From Neoechinorhynchus agilis (Eukaryota > Acanthocephala): DNA of 64,000 nucleotides. The stretch's first letter is position 1. The number at the start of each line of letters is the position of its first letter. Below are positions 23,100-35,721 of this stretch, in pieces. The notes beneath the pieces are model-generated. The model did not search any database, was not told where the DNA came from, and saw only the letters and a list, made by a program, of their open reading frames with translations. A program made the translations under genes and the position numbers. The DNA is taken from positions 16,492,001 through 16,556,000 of the forward strand of contig CM121341.1 in the NCBI GenBank assembly GCA_051530055.1, given 5' to 3'.

Positions 23100-26000
23100 A
23101 CGCACAGCCCACCGATTTCGTTCAGGGAAGCAATGGTCTACGTTCAATACCTATGCTTTTTGTAATTTTGCAACGTAATCGAATTTATTATCATGTTCGA
23201 TTTGCTATCCGGCATTTGCATTATTCTTACACCCTAAACTTTTGTGATTTATGGGGCTTCCTTGCGAAATATTTCAGTAAAAGTTGTTTTTTCCAGGCAA
23301 TGCATGTAAAGTTTATAGCGTACGAGATATATCATTTCGATGATTTTCATTATCCGCGATGCAACAAATGTCAACAGTGGGACTTCTGGGCGCAGAAATG
23401 CCCTAATAAGCAAATTCGGTGACCATTCTGTGCACTGGAGCGTATTGCAGACAATTGTCCGAAAAGTACCCGGAGATGTGCTAATTGCGGTCAAATCGGT
23501 CATTACGCGTTCGCCAAATCATGCGGTGAATTAAAGAAGTACGTTTTCTGGGCTCAACAGAAGCAACTAGCTGCAGTCAACGTTGGCACGGCATGGGAAA
23601 ACCGCACAAATACGACTCCGCCTTCGAATCAATCTCATCACGTGCAGACGCCGATACCGTTCGTATCAACAAGTATAGCTTTTACTCGATCCACGGATGT
23701 CCAACGGGACAATTTGGATCAAATGATGCAGCAATTTGGCGCCAAAATTTTGCAAATGGTCGACTTACGAATCAGCTCTGCTATACAAAATCTCGAAAAG
23801 CTCCTAACCAACCACTTCGATTCGCTAATGGCGTCAATCAATACGACTAATATCCGTCAGGTTCCACATAAACGTCCGCGAAGGTCGCAACCGACCACAA
23901 CCGATTTCAATTAGTCAGCGAATGATATCGAGATTGATAATAACGAGGAATTCATGGGAGCGATCATTGCGGAACAAAGCAAGGTTTGTTACGAAGGGAT
24001 AATTGACTTTATCAAGAAAGGATGCAAACGGGCTTGAGACTGGTACAATGGAATTCATGTGAGCGGATAGGAACTCCCAGGCTATATAACGAAATAGTAA
24101 GAGGCGACATAATTTTGATACAGGAAACGAAATCTATTTCGAATATAGATGATCTCCCTTCCAACTTCGAGAACCTATCCAATGATTTCTGTTTCTTGAT
24201 AACAGCGCCTCTTACAAATCATTCACATGGCTTTTTATCGATCGTTAGACGCAGTTTGCTCCCGTCGCGGATATCCGAATACTCTTCTACGGATCTCTCA
24301 TACGATATTTTTTCAATTTTTATTAGTGCGAGGAAGTTTCTCTTAGCTAACGTATATATACGCCCGGGTAAAGTCCATTTAGCTCACAATAAAATTATTT
24401 TACGTAACACAATGGAATCCGGAGTGGACCTTTTGTTCGGAGACTATAATGATCCATCCCCTAAATGGATTAAATCGATCACTCGATCGGCACGCTCTTA
24501 TTCGATTATCATCCCACCTTGCCCAACTTTTACGGCTCATTCATCCATGTCCTATTTATACATTTGTTATTGGAAAAACACTTGCTCAATAAAGCCGACC
24601 GTGACCTCCCAGACTGCTATCTTCCACCGGGCACGGCACGATTTGATCGTGTGGAATTTCAATAGAAATATTCTTCTAAATAAGAATTTTAAATTGTCTT
24701 CCCTAAACATAAGCCTTTTTAACGCGTCGACTCTGTTTTGCTTAAGCCACAATCGATTATTTTCACTTGGCGATATTAACGTATTTCTCGCCCAAAACAG
24801 TATTGCTTTTTTTACCGCTGCTAATCGATCGTTACTATCTCAAACTAAGCCCAAATTGCTTTCCTCCCATTATGGGCGACACTTTACATCCTAGCGAAGG
24901 AGTGTGGCGATAATGCATCTGTAAAGTTTTGAAGCTCGTTATATTGGCCTTGTCGGGTGCGAGACCAACTTTGCCTGGACAAGTTGAAATTGGCTTCTCT
25001 CAGGGGACATTCCTCCTCTTGGGGAGAGTGGTTTCGCGCAAAACATTTCGTTCTTGGCGTTCAGTAGCTGATGGAAGATGGATTAAAAACCTTGGTATTG
25101 ACAACGTCCTCAAAACAATGTTTGAGTTTCACTCAGAAGGCTGTCGTACCTCCTACTTCGGTGACGCTTTTATGCTAATCGTCCACAGGAGGTATGATTT
25201 AAAACAGACGGATATTTCAAACTCGCAGATTCCAAAGAATCTTTCTTCTCACAACGGTCTTTTCTTTCATATTTAAGGCAGCTAATGCTCTTAATGTACC
25301 AAATGTTGAGCTCCTTTCTCAATTCTTGATTTCCACTTCCCCGAGGAATGGACTAAGATTAACATGGCTAAGCGTATTTTTCTATCAAATCAGGCCCATT
25401 TCCATTCAAAACTCCTCGGTGAGCATTTATGAGCGGGCTTTTGCGAAGCTCACCCTACGTTTCGCTATGGAACACGGCTCCATCGATAGCCGCTGCCATT
25501 GCCTTTTACCCTGGAAATCTGTGCACACAGCAATAAGAAAATAATTAGCAATTTTTCTAACGGTGTCCGGTCTATGAATATCTTAATCTCCTTTGATATC
25601 AAGAAAACATTTGACAGAGTCAACTTAGACTTTGTCGTTAATATCTTACTTTTTTAATTTTCCATAGAATATTATTGCTCGCATCAATAACACATTGCGG
25701 TCAAAAAATTTTTATTTGAGCGATGATCCATCTGAGACCTTTTTTATCCTGTCAAGGGCTTACCACAAGGATCGCCACACAGAACTGTTCAATATGCCCT
25801 TCTGTCACTTGCTATACAGACGATCTGACGGTCATCATTAAGGAGTACAACTATATAAGTGCGATCTCGAAATTATCCAGCCTTTTTTCCTTTCTCATTC
25901 ATAAGCTTTCTCTGGTGGACCTGGAGTTCAATCCCACCAAAACTAAATTTATTTTAAAATCAAAATCAGTGCTAGGGAAACGCAAAGTCAGAGAATTCTG

Positions 26001-26340
26001 CTCGGACTTCTTTAAGCTGGATAGCCTCCTTCATTTTAATAAAATTGATATTCTGGGGTATACTTTCAGTACCAATTTGAGTATTACGCGCGACACATTT
26101 AAGCTCAAGAAACTTCTGAAGATTGTCAGAATCAATGCCAAAACTGCATTTAGTCTATATCTTGGACTAAACGCGATCAAATCGGTCTGGAATTCCTGAA
26201 CCATTTCGGCCTTGTCTTCTTCTCTAGGGGCAGACCGCCAGAACAACGCCTGAAATTTCTTAGTACCTTTCTTGATGCCTTACATAAGCTCCCTTATCCC
26301 TTCGGTCAATACCCCTCTTGGCCCCCGATAAAAATGTTTA
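23100..26340 (+). mobile_element. Jockey/I-type LINE with ORF1 and ORF2, decayed
   Basis: ORF1 remnants (about 23.3-23.9 kb) carry two CCHC zinc knuckles, CNKCQQWDFWAQKC and CANCGQIGHYAFAKSC, followed by a Gln/Asn-rich tail. ORF2 starts near 24022 with an apurinic-like endonuclease (LRLVQWNSC, IILIQETKS and FGDYNDPS blocks). RT follows with RPISIQNSS, ILISFDIKKTFDRVN, GLPQGSPH and the catalytic CYTDDLTV, then FNPTKTKFILKSKS. Several frameshifts and stops interrupt it, mainly between the endonuclease and the RT. Related fragments lie at 11.5, 30.7 and 59.4 kb. The 5' boundary abuts the hexokinase pseudogene, and the 3' end is approximate. Confidence 0.85.
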
Positions 26341-28089
26341 GTGGATAGATCCGTAAGAGTCTTTATCTCTTGTGACCCACATTCTTGATTTTTCATGCTA
26401 GCGCGTGCCTTTACGAATAAATCATTGTTTGTCCCGGTTCGAGTGATGGTTAATGCCTATTTAGCGGACTGTGGGGGAGCTGTTGGTTGAAGTTGGGTTT
26501 GATTTTGATCGTAGCTGCGGAATCTGCGATGCTCCAGCAGAAGCCGCATAGGAAAAGCCACTTAGTTAAATATGTTAAGGTGAAAAATTTGCGATTTTGT
26601 ACGAATGATTTTAAGATCGAAAACTTAAAGATCGTCTCTATCTTACCAAAAAAAGATAATATTGGGCGGGGACTAAACATTCTTGTAATGTGTAAAAATC
26701 GACTCGGGGCAGTAAGAAGAAATTAGAATAAAAAACGACAAATTTTGCCGATATTCGTTTTTGTTCACTATAAGAATGTTTACACCTTCCACGAAGATGG
26801 CAGGAATCCATAATCTTAATTGTGAACAAAATGTTGACTGAACGTCTGTTTAACAAAATGGTTACAGTACGACGTTCTTATGGAAACAACGATTTATTAC
26901 ACAAAGCACGAAACAAGCTTAAGCCCTGAAAATGTAACGAGGCCGAATCTTAAAATTAAGAAGATCCCTGTCTCTATCTCAGATAGCAAAAATTCAATGC
27001 CACAATCTATGTCATGTTTCGGGGATAACTCTTGACAATCTATGATAATGGAAACGCAACAAGTAAATGGCAAAACTGGCACTTGAAGGTCGATTGATCA
27101 CTACCCTTCAAACTGAAGAAACACATTACTCATTATTTCAATCTAAAAGCTCACAAAACGGATGTACTCGCAAATAAAGATCGCTCGTTTCTATCGAGGT
27201 GACGGACAAAATCTCTATCTTGCCATCGATACATCATTTCAGCCTGAATTATCCGCGCTGCCATTCATAGAAGTGAGGATTGATCGTAGTCTGCGAGAAA
27301 TCTATGACTTTGGAAGGGCTTTTAAAATTCTTTCTAAAATCACTTTAATATTTAAATTTCAATCCGCCATCGGTTTTTTATAGCCCATTGTTTTAAAGAG
27401 TTACCAACCACTCCGTTTTCGGGAGAGGTCGATTCCGAATTTTATTTCAACTTTTCCGTGCGATATCCGCTCCAATAGAAGAAAACATTATAGGTTATAG
27501 ACAGATAAGGTTGCCGATCATTGAATGGAATGCAATGGTTGCCCTTACAAATCGTTTGTGATTGGCAGAACAAATGGCCTCAATTCTAAGGAAACGGCTT
27601 GCTACAACTTTTCATGACCCAAGATAGCAATCCTGCGAACGATTCAAATATCTATAACATTTTTTACCAAATATAGTGAGTAGCTCAGTTTGCTCTCCCG
27701 AACCAAATGAAATGGAGTATCGGTGAACACCAATGAACAAAAAGCTTAATGCTTCCCATATTACCATCGTTGTCCTTTCTACGTAGAACACATAAATCGT
27801 TCATTGTTCTAAATCAACTTTTTTTTCGTAATTAAGTTTCATCTAAATATAAGGCTCTTTCAATTTTCAAACATTGATATTTCTGAATTCGAGCTGGTAG
27901 ACTGAATTATCATAGTAATTCGCCTCACTAAAGTGTTTACAATGCTGCAGTTTTTTGTACCTTCTAAAGAAATTATTACTGCTGTATTCTAACCCCAATA
28001 ATTCTGAAAATAATAATCGAAAATACCATTCGCTTGAATCGTTATTACATCACGCGTTTTTTCTTGAAATTTAAACAAAACAATCCATT
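26341..28089. other. No gene recognised
   Basis: Several 60-80 codon frames on both strands, none with a family signature. This is the 3' flank of the GPCR gene, and no clear AATAAA is placed near its stop. Confidence 0.45.
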
Positions 28090-29121
28090 TTAATCGTACC
28101 TCTTAATTTCGGTCTTACATTTGTTGGCATTTGTCTTGAATTTACAACAGCAACAACATTTCCGGGCGCACATTGTTTTGTATTCATTTCGAATGGTTTT
28201 TGTCTGAATCAATAAAAGATAGAATTTCATGTAATGATTCGAAAGATATAAATAATCCAATGTTGTGATTGAAAGAGCATGAATCGCTCGTGACTGGCAC
28301 TTGCTTTTTTTATTATTGACAAAATTAAGAGGTAAAATCGAATTTAAGAGAGCTGTGAGCAAGTGATAAAACGATATAGTGATAAAGATCCGGATTGAAA
28401 GTTGCAACTGGTCATCCATTTGAATTCCAATTTTATTTTTGTTCTTTTTTATTTGAAAGTATATGCCGACGCTGGAGAGAACGATAATAATTATTGGTAT
28501 TATTTTACCAATGATTCTGTAAACGATCGATATCACATAACCTTTTGGCAAATATTTATTCTGCGCAAAACCGCAACGTGGGCCGCCATGGATGTAGTGC
28601 TGCGATTTATCGGGAGTTACAAGGAAAACAAGAAGATTAGTGACTGAATACATCACTATGATTCCGGAGCAAGCCATTTTTGCATGTTTTTGCTTCATGC
28701 GGTTTCTATCAAATGTAGGTCTAATTACTCTGATAAATCTATCGATATTCAGCGCTACCAATAGCCAGTTTGAAAGGTTATATAGATTGTTGACGCCGAC
28801 CAATAACAATCTGCAAATTGTAAGATCGCTAAAATATGTAAATCCACATAAACGTAACCATCTTGGTAATAATGAGAAAAGTATAGAGCTGTCTACGATT
28901 GCGATCACTCTGAAGTAGACGCCAAATGACGTTCCATTGAACGCTGGCATCCGCATCGAAATAAACAATAAAGTGTTGCCAGTAACGCCGATCACGATCG
29001 AAAACGGGATCAAAATGACTCGCATCCAATAAGTAATAGCTATTATGGTTATTGCTGTTCTATCCGTACAGTTGAGCACTTCTGATATGTTTTGTGAAAT
29101 CGTTACAAAACCACCTTCCAT
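28090..29121 (-). CDS. Rhodopsin-family (class A) GPCR, peptide-receptor-like, single exon
   Basis: A 343-residue uninterrupted frame from ATG at 29121. Glycosylation-type Asn sites (NIS, NCT) lie in the short N-terminus. Seven hydrophobic segments can be placed at about 33-58, 68-92, 102-126, 148-168, 194-223, 243-263 and 278-305. Class A landmarks are GVTGN in TM1 (N49), Asp77 in TM2, Cys103 with Cys183 for the extracellular disulfide, and NIDRFIRV (DRF in place of DRY) at the end of TM3. TM7 has SNHYMKFYLLL where most class A receptors have NPxxY, a form related to the NHxxNFxLY of some invertebrate neuropeptide receptors. The tail has a run of five cysteines, CCCCC, likely palmitoylated. 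No introns. The ligand cannot be told from sequence. Confidence 0.85.
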   Translation of the reverse strand: MEGGFVTISQNISEVLNCTDRTAITIIAITYWMRVILIPFSIVIGVTGNTLLFISMRMPAFNGTSFGVYFRVIAIVDSSILFSLLPRWLRLCGFTYFSDLTICRLLLVGVNNLYNLSNWLLVALNIDRFIRVIRPTFDRNRMKQKHAKMACSGIIVMYSVTNLLVFLVTPDKSQHYIHGGPRCGFAQNKYLPKGYVISIVYRIIGKIIPIIIIVLSSVGIYFQIKKNKNKIGIQMDDQLQLSIRIFITISFYHLLTALLNSILPLNFVNNKKSKCQSRAIHALSITTLDYLYLSNHYMKFYLLLIQTKTIRNEYKTMCARKCCCCCKFKTNANKCKTEIKRYD

Positions 29122-29989
29122 TTATGAGCTCCTTGTGATCGTAGAAATTTTTCGGTACAACAAAAACTGGAACGCAATTTATAGCAATCGAACAAAACTT
29201 CAAGATCGGCCAAGCGCTATAAACTAAGTGTGCCTACATGAACTTCATATAATCAAGCAGAGTCTAAGGAGCATCAGAGAATTTATCGCAATAAATGTTT
29301 CACATGCTTTACACCCCTTGGGTCATTTATCATCGCGACTGTTCATTAATAATAGCGAGCTACACTTACGAGAAAACGGATAATCGAGTTGCATAAAGCA
29401 ATGTCTAATATAAATTCAATCCTTTGTTTTTATTAATGATAGCAATTATCGGATACCACTTTTTTCATGCCAATCTCATCTATTTCGATCCCGCGGACTT
29501 TCATTCACATTGACAATTGTAAAAAATACATGTCGAATTTTGGTGAACGTTTTTGGAATCAGTAAATTGCGTTTCTTGCATTTCAAATTATAAAGTGATC
29601 TTAGCTGCGAGGTTTAGGAGTTAAAGATTTGAATACGTTTAAATTGTTCATGCAACTTAAATGCCTTGGATACGTTCGTTTTTTGAGCTGCAAAACCAAT
29701 ATTTTAAATGCGCATTGAATGAACTAATTACTATTTTTCATATAATTATGAAAAAAGGAGTTACGAGCTAGCGCAATTTTGTTGCACCCAAACTAAGAAG
29801 AAACAGCTGAAAAATAATTAGAGTAGAAGTTGCCAATGACGAAGTCTGGGTCACAATGTATTAGGTTTGCACATAAAAGGAAGGGACCCGACCAGGGATG
29901 AAGATAGACGACAGGATTATAAATTGATAAATATTAGATTGCAAAGTATTCCGTTTTTGTTTGATATAAAGGTTTGGGTAGGTGCTCGG
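29122..29989. other. Upstream flank of the GPCR gene; nothing recognised
   Basis: AT-rich. No promoter element can be defended from sequence alone. Confidence 0.45.
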
Positions 29990-30550
29990 TTAAGGCAAAA
30001 GTTTACAATCCATCTGAGAAATTAGTGGACTTATTTCTTGCAGAAGTAGGAAGTAATAGAAAGCAGTCGTAGAGCTGATTGTTAAAAAGGGAATTGGGCC
30101 AGCGTCTTGAGAAATAAGCGAAGATATTGAAATTTCAACCATGAATGATAAGATATGCTTAGGAAATTTAAAAAGCCTGGAGGCATTATAATTCGAATAA
30201 TAGAAATTACGATAATCGCAATCGTCCAAGTTAATCAGTACAAGAGAACGTAAACCTTTGGGATCAAAAGTATCTACTATCCTCGCTGAAGAAGAAATGT
30301 GGCGTTTCTCCATTTCAGGGGAAGGAAAATACGATTGTTTTAGAGATTGTAATAATTCCTCCCAAAGTAGGTGGATTCGCAAAGAAAGCATTGAATTATA
30401 AATTTGTGACCGGTGATTCGCACCCTCCACTCTGATTCCTCTCCACTGTGAGAACACAAATGACCCTTCCGTGGCCATGTCCTCCCTAACTGTAATCATA
30501 AAAAATTCCCTGACTTCGACAATTCCCAAGAAATTCATTAGGATCTCCAA
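29990..30550 (-). other. 186-codon open frame of uncertain status
   Basis: A minus-strand frame with LRSLVLINLDDCDYRNFYYS and LFKFPKHILSFMVEISISSL. It overlaps the presumed 5' part of the plus-strand LINE fragment at 30.5-31.3 kb. No domain is recognised. It may be a chance frame within decayed LINE sequence. Confidence 0.2.
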
Positions 30551-31440
30551 CCGCGACCCACCATGGATAACCCCCCATTTTGAAACTGCTTGAAAGACAA
30601 GCTTCTAAAGTTCACCACAATAACTCTCCAGGCTTCGCCGTTTACAAATAGCTCTAACTAACAAAATACTTATCGCCCGCAAAAAAATTCCTTTGGTACG
30701 TGGTGGCGGACCGTCAAGGACTCTCTTGGTCTACACCACCCGGATACCTTCCCTAATTTGACTTCCACTGAATTAAAACAGGTTCTGGACTCCATCGATC
30801 AGAACCTCTGCCCTGACTCAATTTACAATCACTGCTTCACAATAGACACAACACAATCTTTCACGGTCGCACCTGAAACTTTTGTCAATTCGCCGATATT
30901 TCCTTTAGTTTCGTCATACGAAGTACTGCAGCATCTCAAGGAAATACCTCGAAATTCGTCCTCTCAATCCGAAATCCCACACTGTGCTCTTCACTACATC
31001 ATCTCCGAACTCATCGACCCACATTATAAACCACAGACCTGAAAACTGCTAAAGTTATCCTTGTTCAAAAAGGATATCCTATTTCCACCGAATGATTCCG
31101 TCCAATATCCGTTCTGCCCTCGGCCTCTTGTCCAAATTTTCTGCAACCGATGCCCTACTTTGCATTTATGACACGCTCCTGCGTAACCTCGACAATGATC
31201 CCTCCCACGTCACCCGTTTCATTCAACTTGATTTATCGAAAGCGTTTGACTCCTTGGGCTATTTACTCCTTCTCTGAGCCTGATCCGATTTTGGTCTCAA
31301 CTTGTGGCAGATCCCCTGGCTGGCCTTTCATCTTCATAATCGCCAGCAATACATTCACTGCCGGGATACCTTCTTGATCATGGCTCGCCCTAACGCCCAA
31401 CAGCCACATATCATTTTGTGCCCTGCGACCACAACAATTA
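30551..31440 (+). mobile_element. Jockey/I-type LINE fragment, linker to first RT motifs
   Basis: A 94-codon frame at 30758-31042 holds the region ahead of RT. Next comes KLSLFKKD (the position of the conserved K-P-x-D block) and, at about 31092-31277, a frame ending HVTRFIQLDLSKAFDSLGYL, the RT motif A with its catalytic aspartate. The YxDD box and everything downstream are missing. It is a 5'- and 3'-truncated relic. Confidence 0.65.
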
Positions 31441-31879
31441 ACCAAATGCAAAACTGAATATTCAATACCCACATATACAGTGGACAGTTAATAACGAGAA
31501 TGGTGATGATGAGATTTAGTTCCTGGACGTTCTGGTTAGACGCTTATTCCGGAAGCCGAACTTGCCATGAGGACCACCAAATTGGTGTAGTCATTTTCCA
31601 CAGTCACTTCTTATTTTCGACGAGCTTTTATGATCTCATCCACTCGATTTGTGTGGATTAAAGTATCGTCGGGGTATTGAGAGTAAGAAGATATCCTAGA
31701 TGTACAATAGACTGCGGTATTAATGAAATTAAGTACTAACCATATAACGCAAAACCGATAGTAGTCCGTTAAATTCGAAATAGTTGACTTCGTTAACAAG
31801 GACGAAGGTTGGAACTCGGTCGCACAACAATAAAGCTATTACCATTACAAACACCTTCAAGAAAAAGAGACACAGTGAC
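31441..31879. other. No gene recognised
   Basis: Short frames only, between the LINE and PLE fragments. Confidence 0.45.
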
Positions 31880-32250
31880 CCGACCCGGGGGTGTACAGAA
31901 TACAATACTATCTGCGTGACAAGGTGTACATCGGACAAACATTGCAGGGCATTCCGAAGAGAGTCACCGAACATTTCGCCATGTCAAACCACAAGGAAAC
32001 TATGCAATATCGCGTAGGATTTGATAGAACGGATTTTGTTGAGAAGCAGCCAAATCTTGGAAGACGTCTTGTGCTTGAGGTCTTACACATCTATGCGTGC
32101 AATACCAGGGAAGGTAACAAAACTTTAGCTGAAAACTACCTGCCAAATGAAAATGCAACACAACGCGACATACAGTCCCCGAACTTCGGGAGTGGCGAAC
32201 CCGCGAAGCCGAAGCATAGAACACATATCATCGAAATCCTTTTTAGTTGA
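31880..32250 (+). mobile_element. Penelope-like element, GIY-YIG endonuclease end (second copy of family)
   Basis: The frame from 31891 reads YRIQYYLRDKVYIGQTLQGI with the GIY-YIG core (Y-x-I then VYIGQT and RVTEHF), then AMSNHKETMQYRVGFDRTDF and RRLVLEVLHIYACNTREGNK. This part is almost identical to the minus-strand copy at 20.0-20.4 kb. The tail SPNFGSGEPAKPKHR covers the CGAACTTCGGG palindrome common to the family. Only the endonuclease part remains. Confidence 0.8.
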
Positions 32251-32570
32251 CGGATGATGGTAGGCTTCATCACGAAATATTTCGTAGCAATAAAATACGT
32301 TGTAACCGGGAATATCTCCATTACAATTCCAAATTTATTTGATTGTTTATTGGAGTCGTATTCAATTTTTCCAAATGTCCAAGCAAACTTTTTTACTATT
32401 TCGAAAATTTTTAAACCAAATCAGTTTTAATGAGAACGCCTATGAATACAACATTTCAATTATTCACCGTTGTTTCAATATTCAATTAATTTTAAATCAC
32501 ACAAATCATTTACGTAACTGATTTTATACTTTTTTTCCAACGAAAGATATATTTTTAACAATTCAAACAA
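32251..32570. other. No gene recognised
   Basis: AT-rich spacer between two retroelement relics. Confidence 0.45.
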
Positions 32571-32574
32571 TCTG

Positions 32575-34480
32575 TTAGAAGCACACTCGCCACCTCCCGC
32601 CAAATTCCAGCTTTTGTCCTTCCTCGATCATCGCCATCACGCTGGCAGCATTGCCTCGTTGTACTGCCAGCGAGATATTTTGTCGAAGTCTCCAGTTGCC
32701 TCTCTCAATTTCTTCGAGAGATCCTGGAGCAGAGAGTGCCGAGCTGCCTAGCGCTCCATACGTCTCTACCCCAAAGGTGACAAAATAGTGAGCCCTAGAT
32801 AACTGAATATATTTCCGTATTTTCCTCCCTTCCGCTGCACTGGCGGCACCACCGGCGATTTCGAGGGAGTAGTGGATGTTGCTGGCTGCGAGGGTGTCCA
32901 CACACGTGGCGTCCCAGAGAAGGCATTTGCCTTCCCGCCACGGGAAGACCGAAATTCCATCGGGCCTACGGCCGTCTAGTCGACAAAAGTGGGCGGGTTC
33001 CAGGATGTTCGGGAAGTTCGCCGTTCTAACGCCCGAGAAATTGCGTTATTGATTTCAGAATGGCGTAAGAACCTTCCTCCTAACCTTCTGCAGACGAGAC
33101 CGTGCCGCCCGAAAGCATCAACCAAAGACCCACATCGACAGCGATGGGGCGTGGATATCGGGAGACCAAGTCTTAAGGATACTGCGATCCTCGTTACCTC
33201 ATCAGCAAGAAGAGTTCCCACTGATGCCAGAGGAACAGCCTCCAACCACGCTCCAGATTCTCGTGTTGAAACTGCCAACATTCTAGCTCGAATGACCCCA
33301 TCGCGAGAACTGAAAGTAGAGAGTTGTGAGCTCTCGCGACAAGAGGTCCGTCCCAGATCGATTGTCTGAATCCATTCACGGGAACATGGTTGGCGCCTGT
33401 CTGCTGGCACCATTCCTCAACCGCCACCACGAAATCCCGGTCAAGACAGAACTTTTCCTTCAAAATTTTCTTCGATACTGGTAGGCTCCCCTCAAACGAT
33501 CGAAGAAAGGCCGGCAAAGCAAGGTCCACTAGTGCCCGAAACCCCAATCCCCAGATGACACAGGCAAAGAAGCTTGTCGCCACGCCTCATCCGAGAGTTG
33601 GACATTGCTGTCTCCTTTTGCAAAACTGTCGGAGGATGACAATAACCGAACTGCCCCCGAACATTTCCGTCTGCAAGCTTCTAAGAGACACGTTCGGTCA
33701 GTGATCGCTTTGAAAAACGGCAGCGAAACTCTTCCTTCGTGCGTCCCTTATGAACCTCGCGGAGATTCCTTTCAAAATCGTTAAAAATTTGTTCAAAGAA
33801 GGCTAACCTTTCCTTGATTGCTGATGTCAAAGACACCCCAGAATCACCGCTGGTGCAGAGGACTAAGCGCGGGAAAGCGAAGAGCCGTGTCCATGATGGC
33901 GCACAGTTCGTTTGAAGGCAATCGTTGACCAATCCCGTAAATGCTCTGGTGACCAGATATCGCGCACCTTTAGGGATCCGTTTCAGGACGTTCCTGGGCA
34001 GAAACCGCACGATATCAGGTATCGAAATAGAACCAGTGGTGATCTGAGGGGTCTCAGGCACGAAAGGTTCGGTTAATTGTGGTGGAGAACCAGACCCACT
34101 ACAGCGGAGATCGCGGGGACCATGGACAAACAAAAACCCCAGATTGGTTAATTTAAAAGACATACCGCAAACCGGACACAAACCAGGAGAGACGCGTGGG
34201 AGCCCGGCAGCGTTGGTCTTCTAAGGTTGAACGTGATCGATTAGTGGCGCGTTCAAATTATCTGCGTCAGCAGCGTCGATTGTAGGCGATTTGAACACAT
34301 TGTGACGTAATTTGGAATTTCGGCGAAACCTATCCGATGCTGAGATCGTCCTGAGCCTTCTTGGAGGTATAGGGCTGGGAGGTGAATCTGATCCGTCGCT
34401 ATATCCATCGTCTGATTTCCTCATATTCGTTTTTGAAAAAGTCGATTCGATCGTTATTGCTGTAGGAATGACGTTCACGT
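32575..34480 (-). mobile_element. RT/restriction-like-endonuclease LINE, internally deleted (copy B)
   Basis: On the minus strand the 5' part (34480-33690) encodes a basic N-terminus with IPPRRLRTISASDRF and a C2H2-type finger (CPVCGMSFKLTN...HG), as in R2/NeSL-type LINEs. The RT core with its catalytic box is missing. The sequence then resumes with GLGFRALVDLALPAFLRSFE, GAWLEAVPLASVG, HRCRCGSLVDAFGRHGLVC and GRFLRHSEINNAISRALE, and finally LLWDATCVDTLAAS and GGAASAAEGRK, the restriction-like endonuclease end. This copy shows the family's N-terminal finger, which copy A lacks. Frameshifts break the remaining parts. Confidence 0.75.
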
Positions 34481-34606
34481 TTTTGAAAGTTTGTTTCGCA
34501 AGAGGCGCATCAGTATGTCAAACTTACTACAGCTCGTCCTTTGATGGCCACTGGACACAGCTAAAAAACGAGGGAAGAGATCAAAATATTGTTACTACAA
34601 CGCTAT

Positions 34607-34840
34607 TCTGATATGTTCATTGTTTAATTTTAAATGTCGGAGAAATGTACGCTAGGAATCTGTAGCAGAGGGTTTCAACGGAATGCATTTTTTTAATTTT
34701 ACTTCTATTCGTTTTTGGCATCACTGCCGGCATCATCATCTTCTTCGATTTAACTTGTAACTGTCCCATGATCTGATTCAATTTGTAATAGATCATCAAC
34801 TTCTCGATATCCGAGTCTAACAAATTGAACGTCAAAAATA
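34607..34840 (-). pseudogene. Decayed copy of the small acidic ORF at 6.05 kb
   Basis: On the minus strand the nucleotide sequence matches the second half of the 6053-6334 ORF, including ATCGAGAA...GATGA, TTACAAATTGAATCAGA and GATGATG.CGCCGGCAGTGATGCCA equivalents, and part of its 3' flank up to AACATATCAGA. The reading frame is lost by substitutions that introduce stops and by indels. It lies next to LINE copy B. Confidence 0.6.
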
Positions 34841-35721
34841 AAAAAATTTTAAATGGTTTTTCATTATGGTAATTGAGCTCATACCTTTTGGTATTGAAAC
34901 GATGAATAGTGAGTTGATTCCTTGAGCACTATTACTGTCATTATTTAATAGAGGTGTCTTACCTACAATTCCGGAAATAAAGCCCTTACAATCGCTGTCT
35001 ATCACAAACTATGTGATAGCAATTCTTGTATGGAATTTAATTCATTCACTCCGTTCAGGTATAAGAAGTCAGTAGCTGATGTATTGATAAACACGGCTTT
35101 AAGATAAACGACCTTTCAGATGGACGCTGAATCCGAGCTACGGCGCATTATACTATCAATAGACAAAGCAATCAAGAGAGCGGTAACCAGAGTCCAGAAA
35201 ACGACGTAAGATCGACGAACGACCAAGAAAGCAATATCATCCCCTTCTACTACAAAACGGAAGATCCGGTAAACTTTAACCATTATCAATAGTGCTTGCA
35301 AAAAGTAACAAATCAACTTGTGGAGCCTACTGAAATGAAAAAAGGATCGAAGTGAGATGCTGCTGCAAGACAAGAACGCTTAAATCATGATGTCAATATT
35401 TGAGGCGCTATGGGGCTATATGATTAGACTTAATGTTTAGGTCTTCATCCGGTAAATAATTTTTTTCTTAAAAACGTTAAGGAAAATAAAACACATCGGG
35501 ATACACTTTAATAGTAATTGGGAATACACAAACTCGTAACTTGTGATGTTATCACGTTCAAAGTTGCATTGCATACTCTTAGCGGCAGAACGAGTGATGA
35601 ATTTTAAGGGATGAACTATTCTGAACATTACTGCCCGGTTCATTTTTCTGAATTACACTGTTTTTTTTGACATGAACTTGTTTAACCTATCACACTCATA
35701 CACAGTTTCCGACTTTTTCTC
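34841..35721. other. No gene recognised; 3' flank of cbl
   Basis: A plus-strand ATG at about 35121 opens MDAESELRRIILSIDKAIKR and runs into a GTAAGA that could be a donor, but no acceptor gives a continued frame. The overlapping minus-strand 85-codon frame is hydrophobic with no family match. Both are left unsupported. Confidence 0.35.

Noticed and set aside
29990-30550. 186-codon minus-strand frame proposed as a host gene.
   Set aside because: No domain, start context or conservation clue. It lies against decayed LINE sequence, so it is kept only as an uncertain entry.
35116-35373. Hydrophobic minus-strand 85-codon frame and the overlapping plus-strand MDAESELRR start with a GTAAGA donor.
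   Set aside because: No acceptor continues the plus-strand frame, and the minus-strand frame has no family match.
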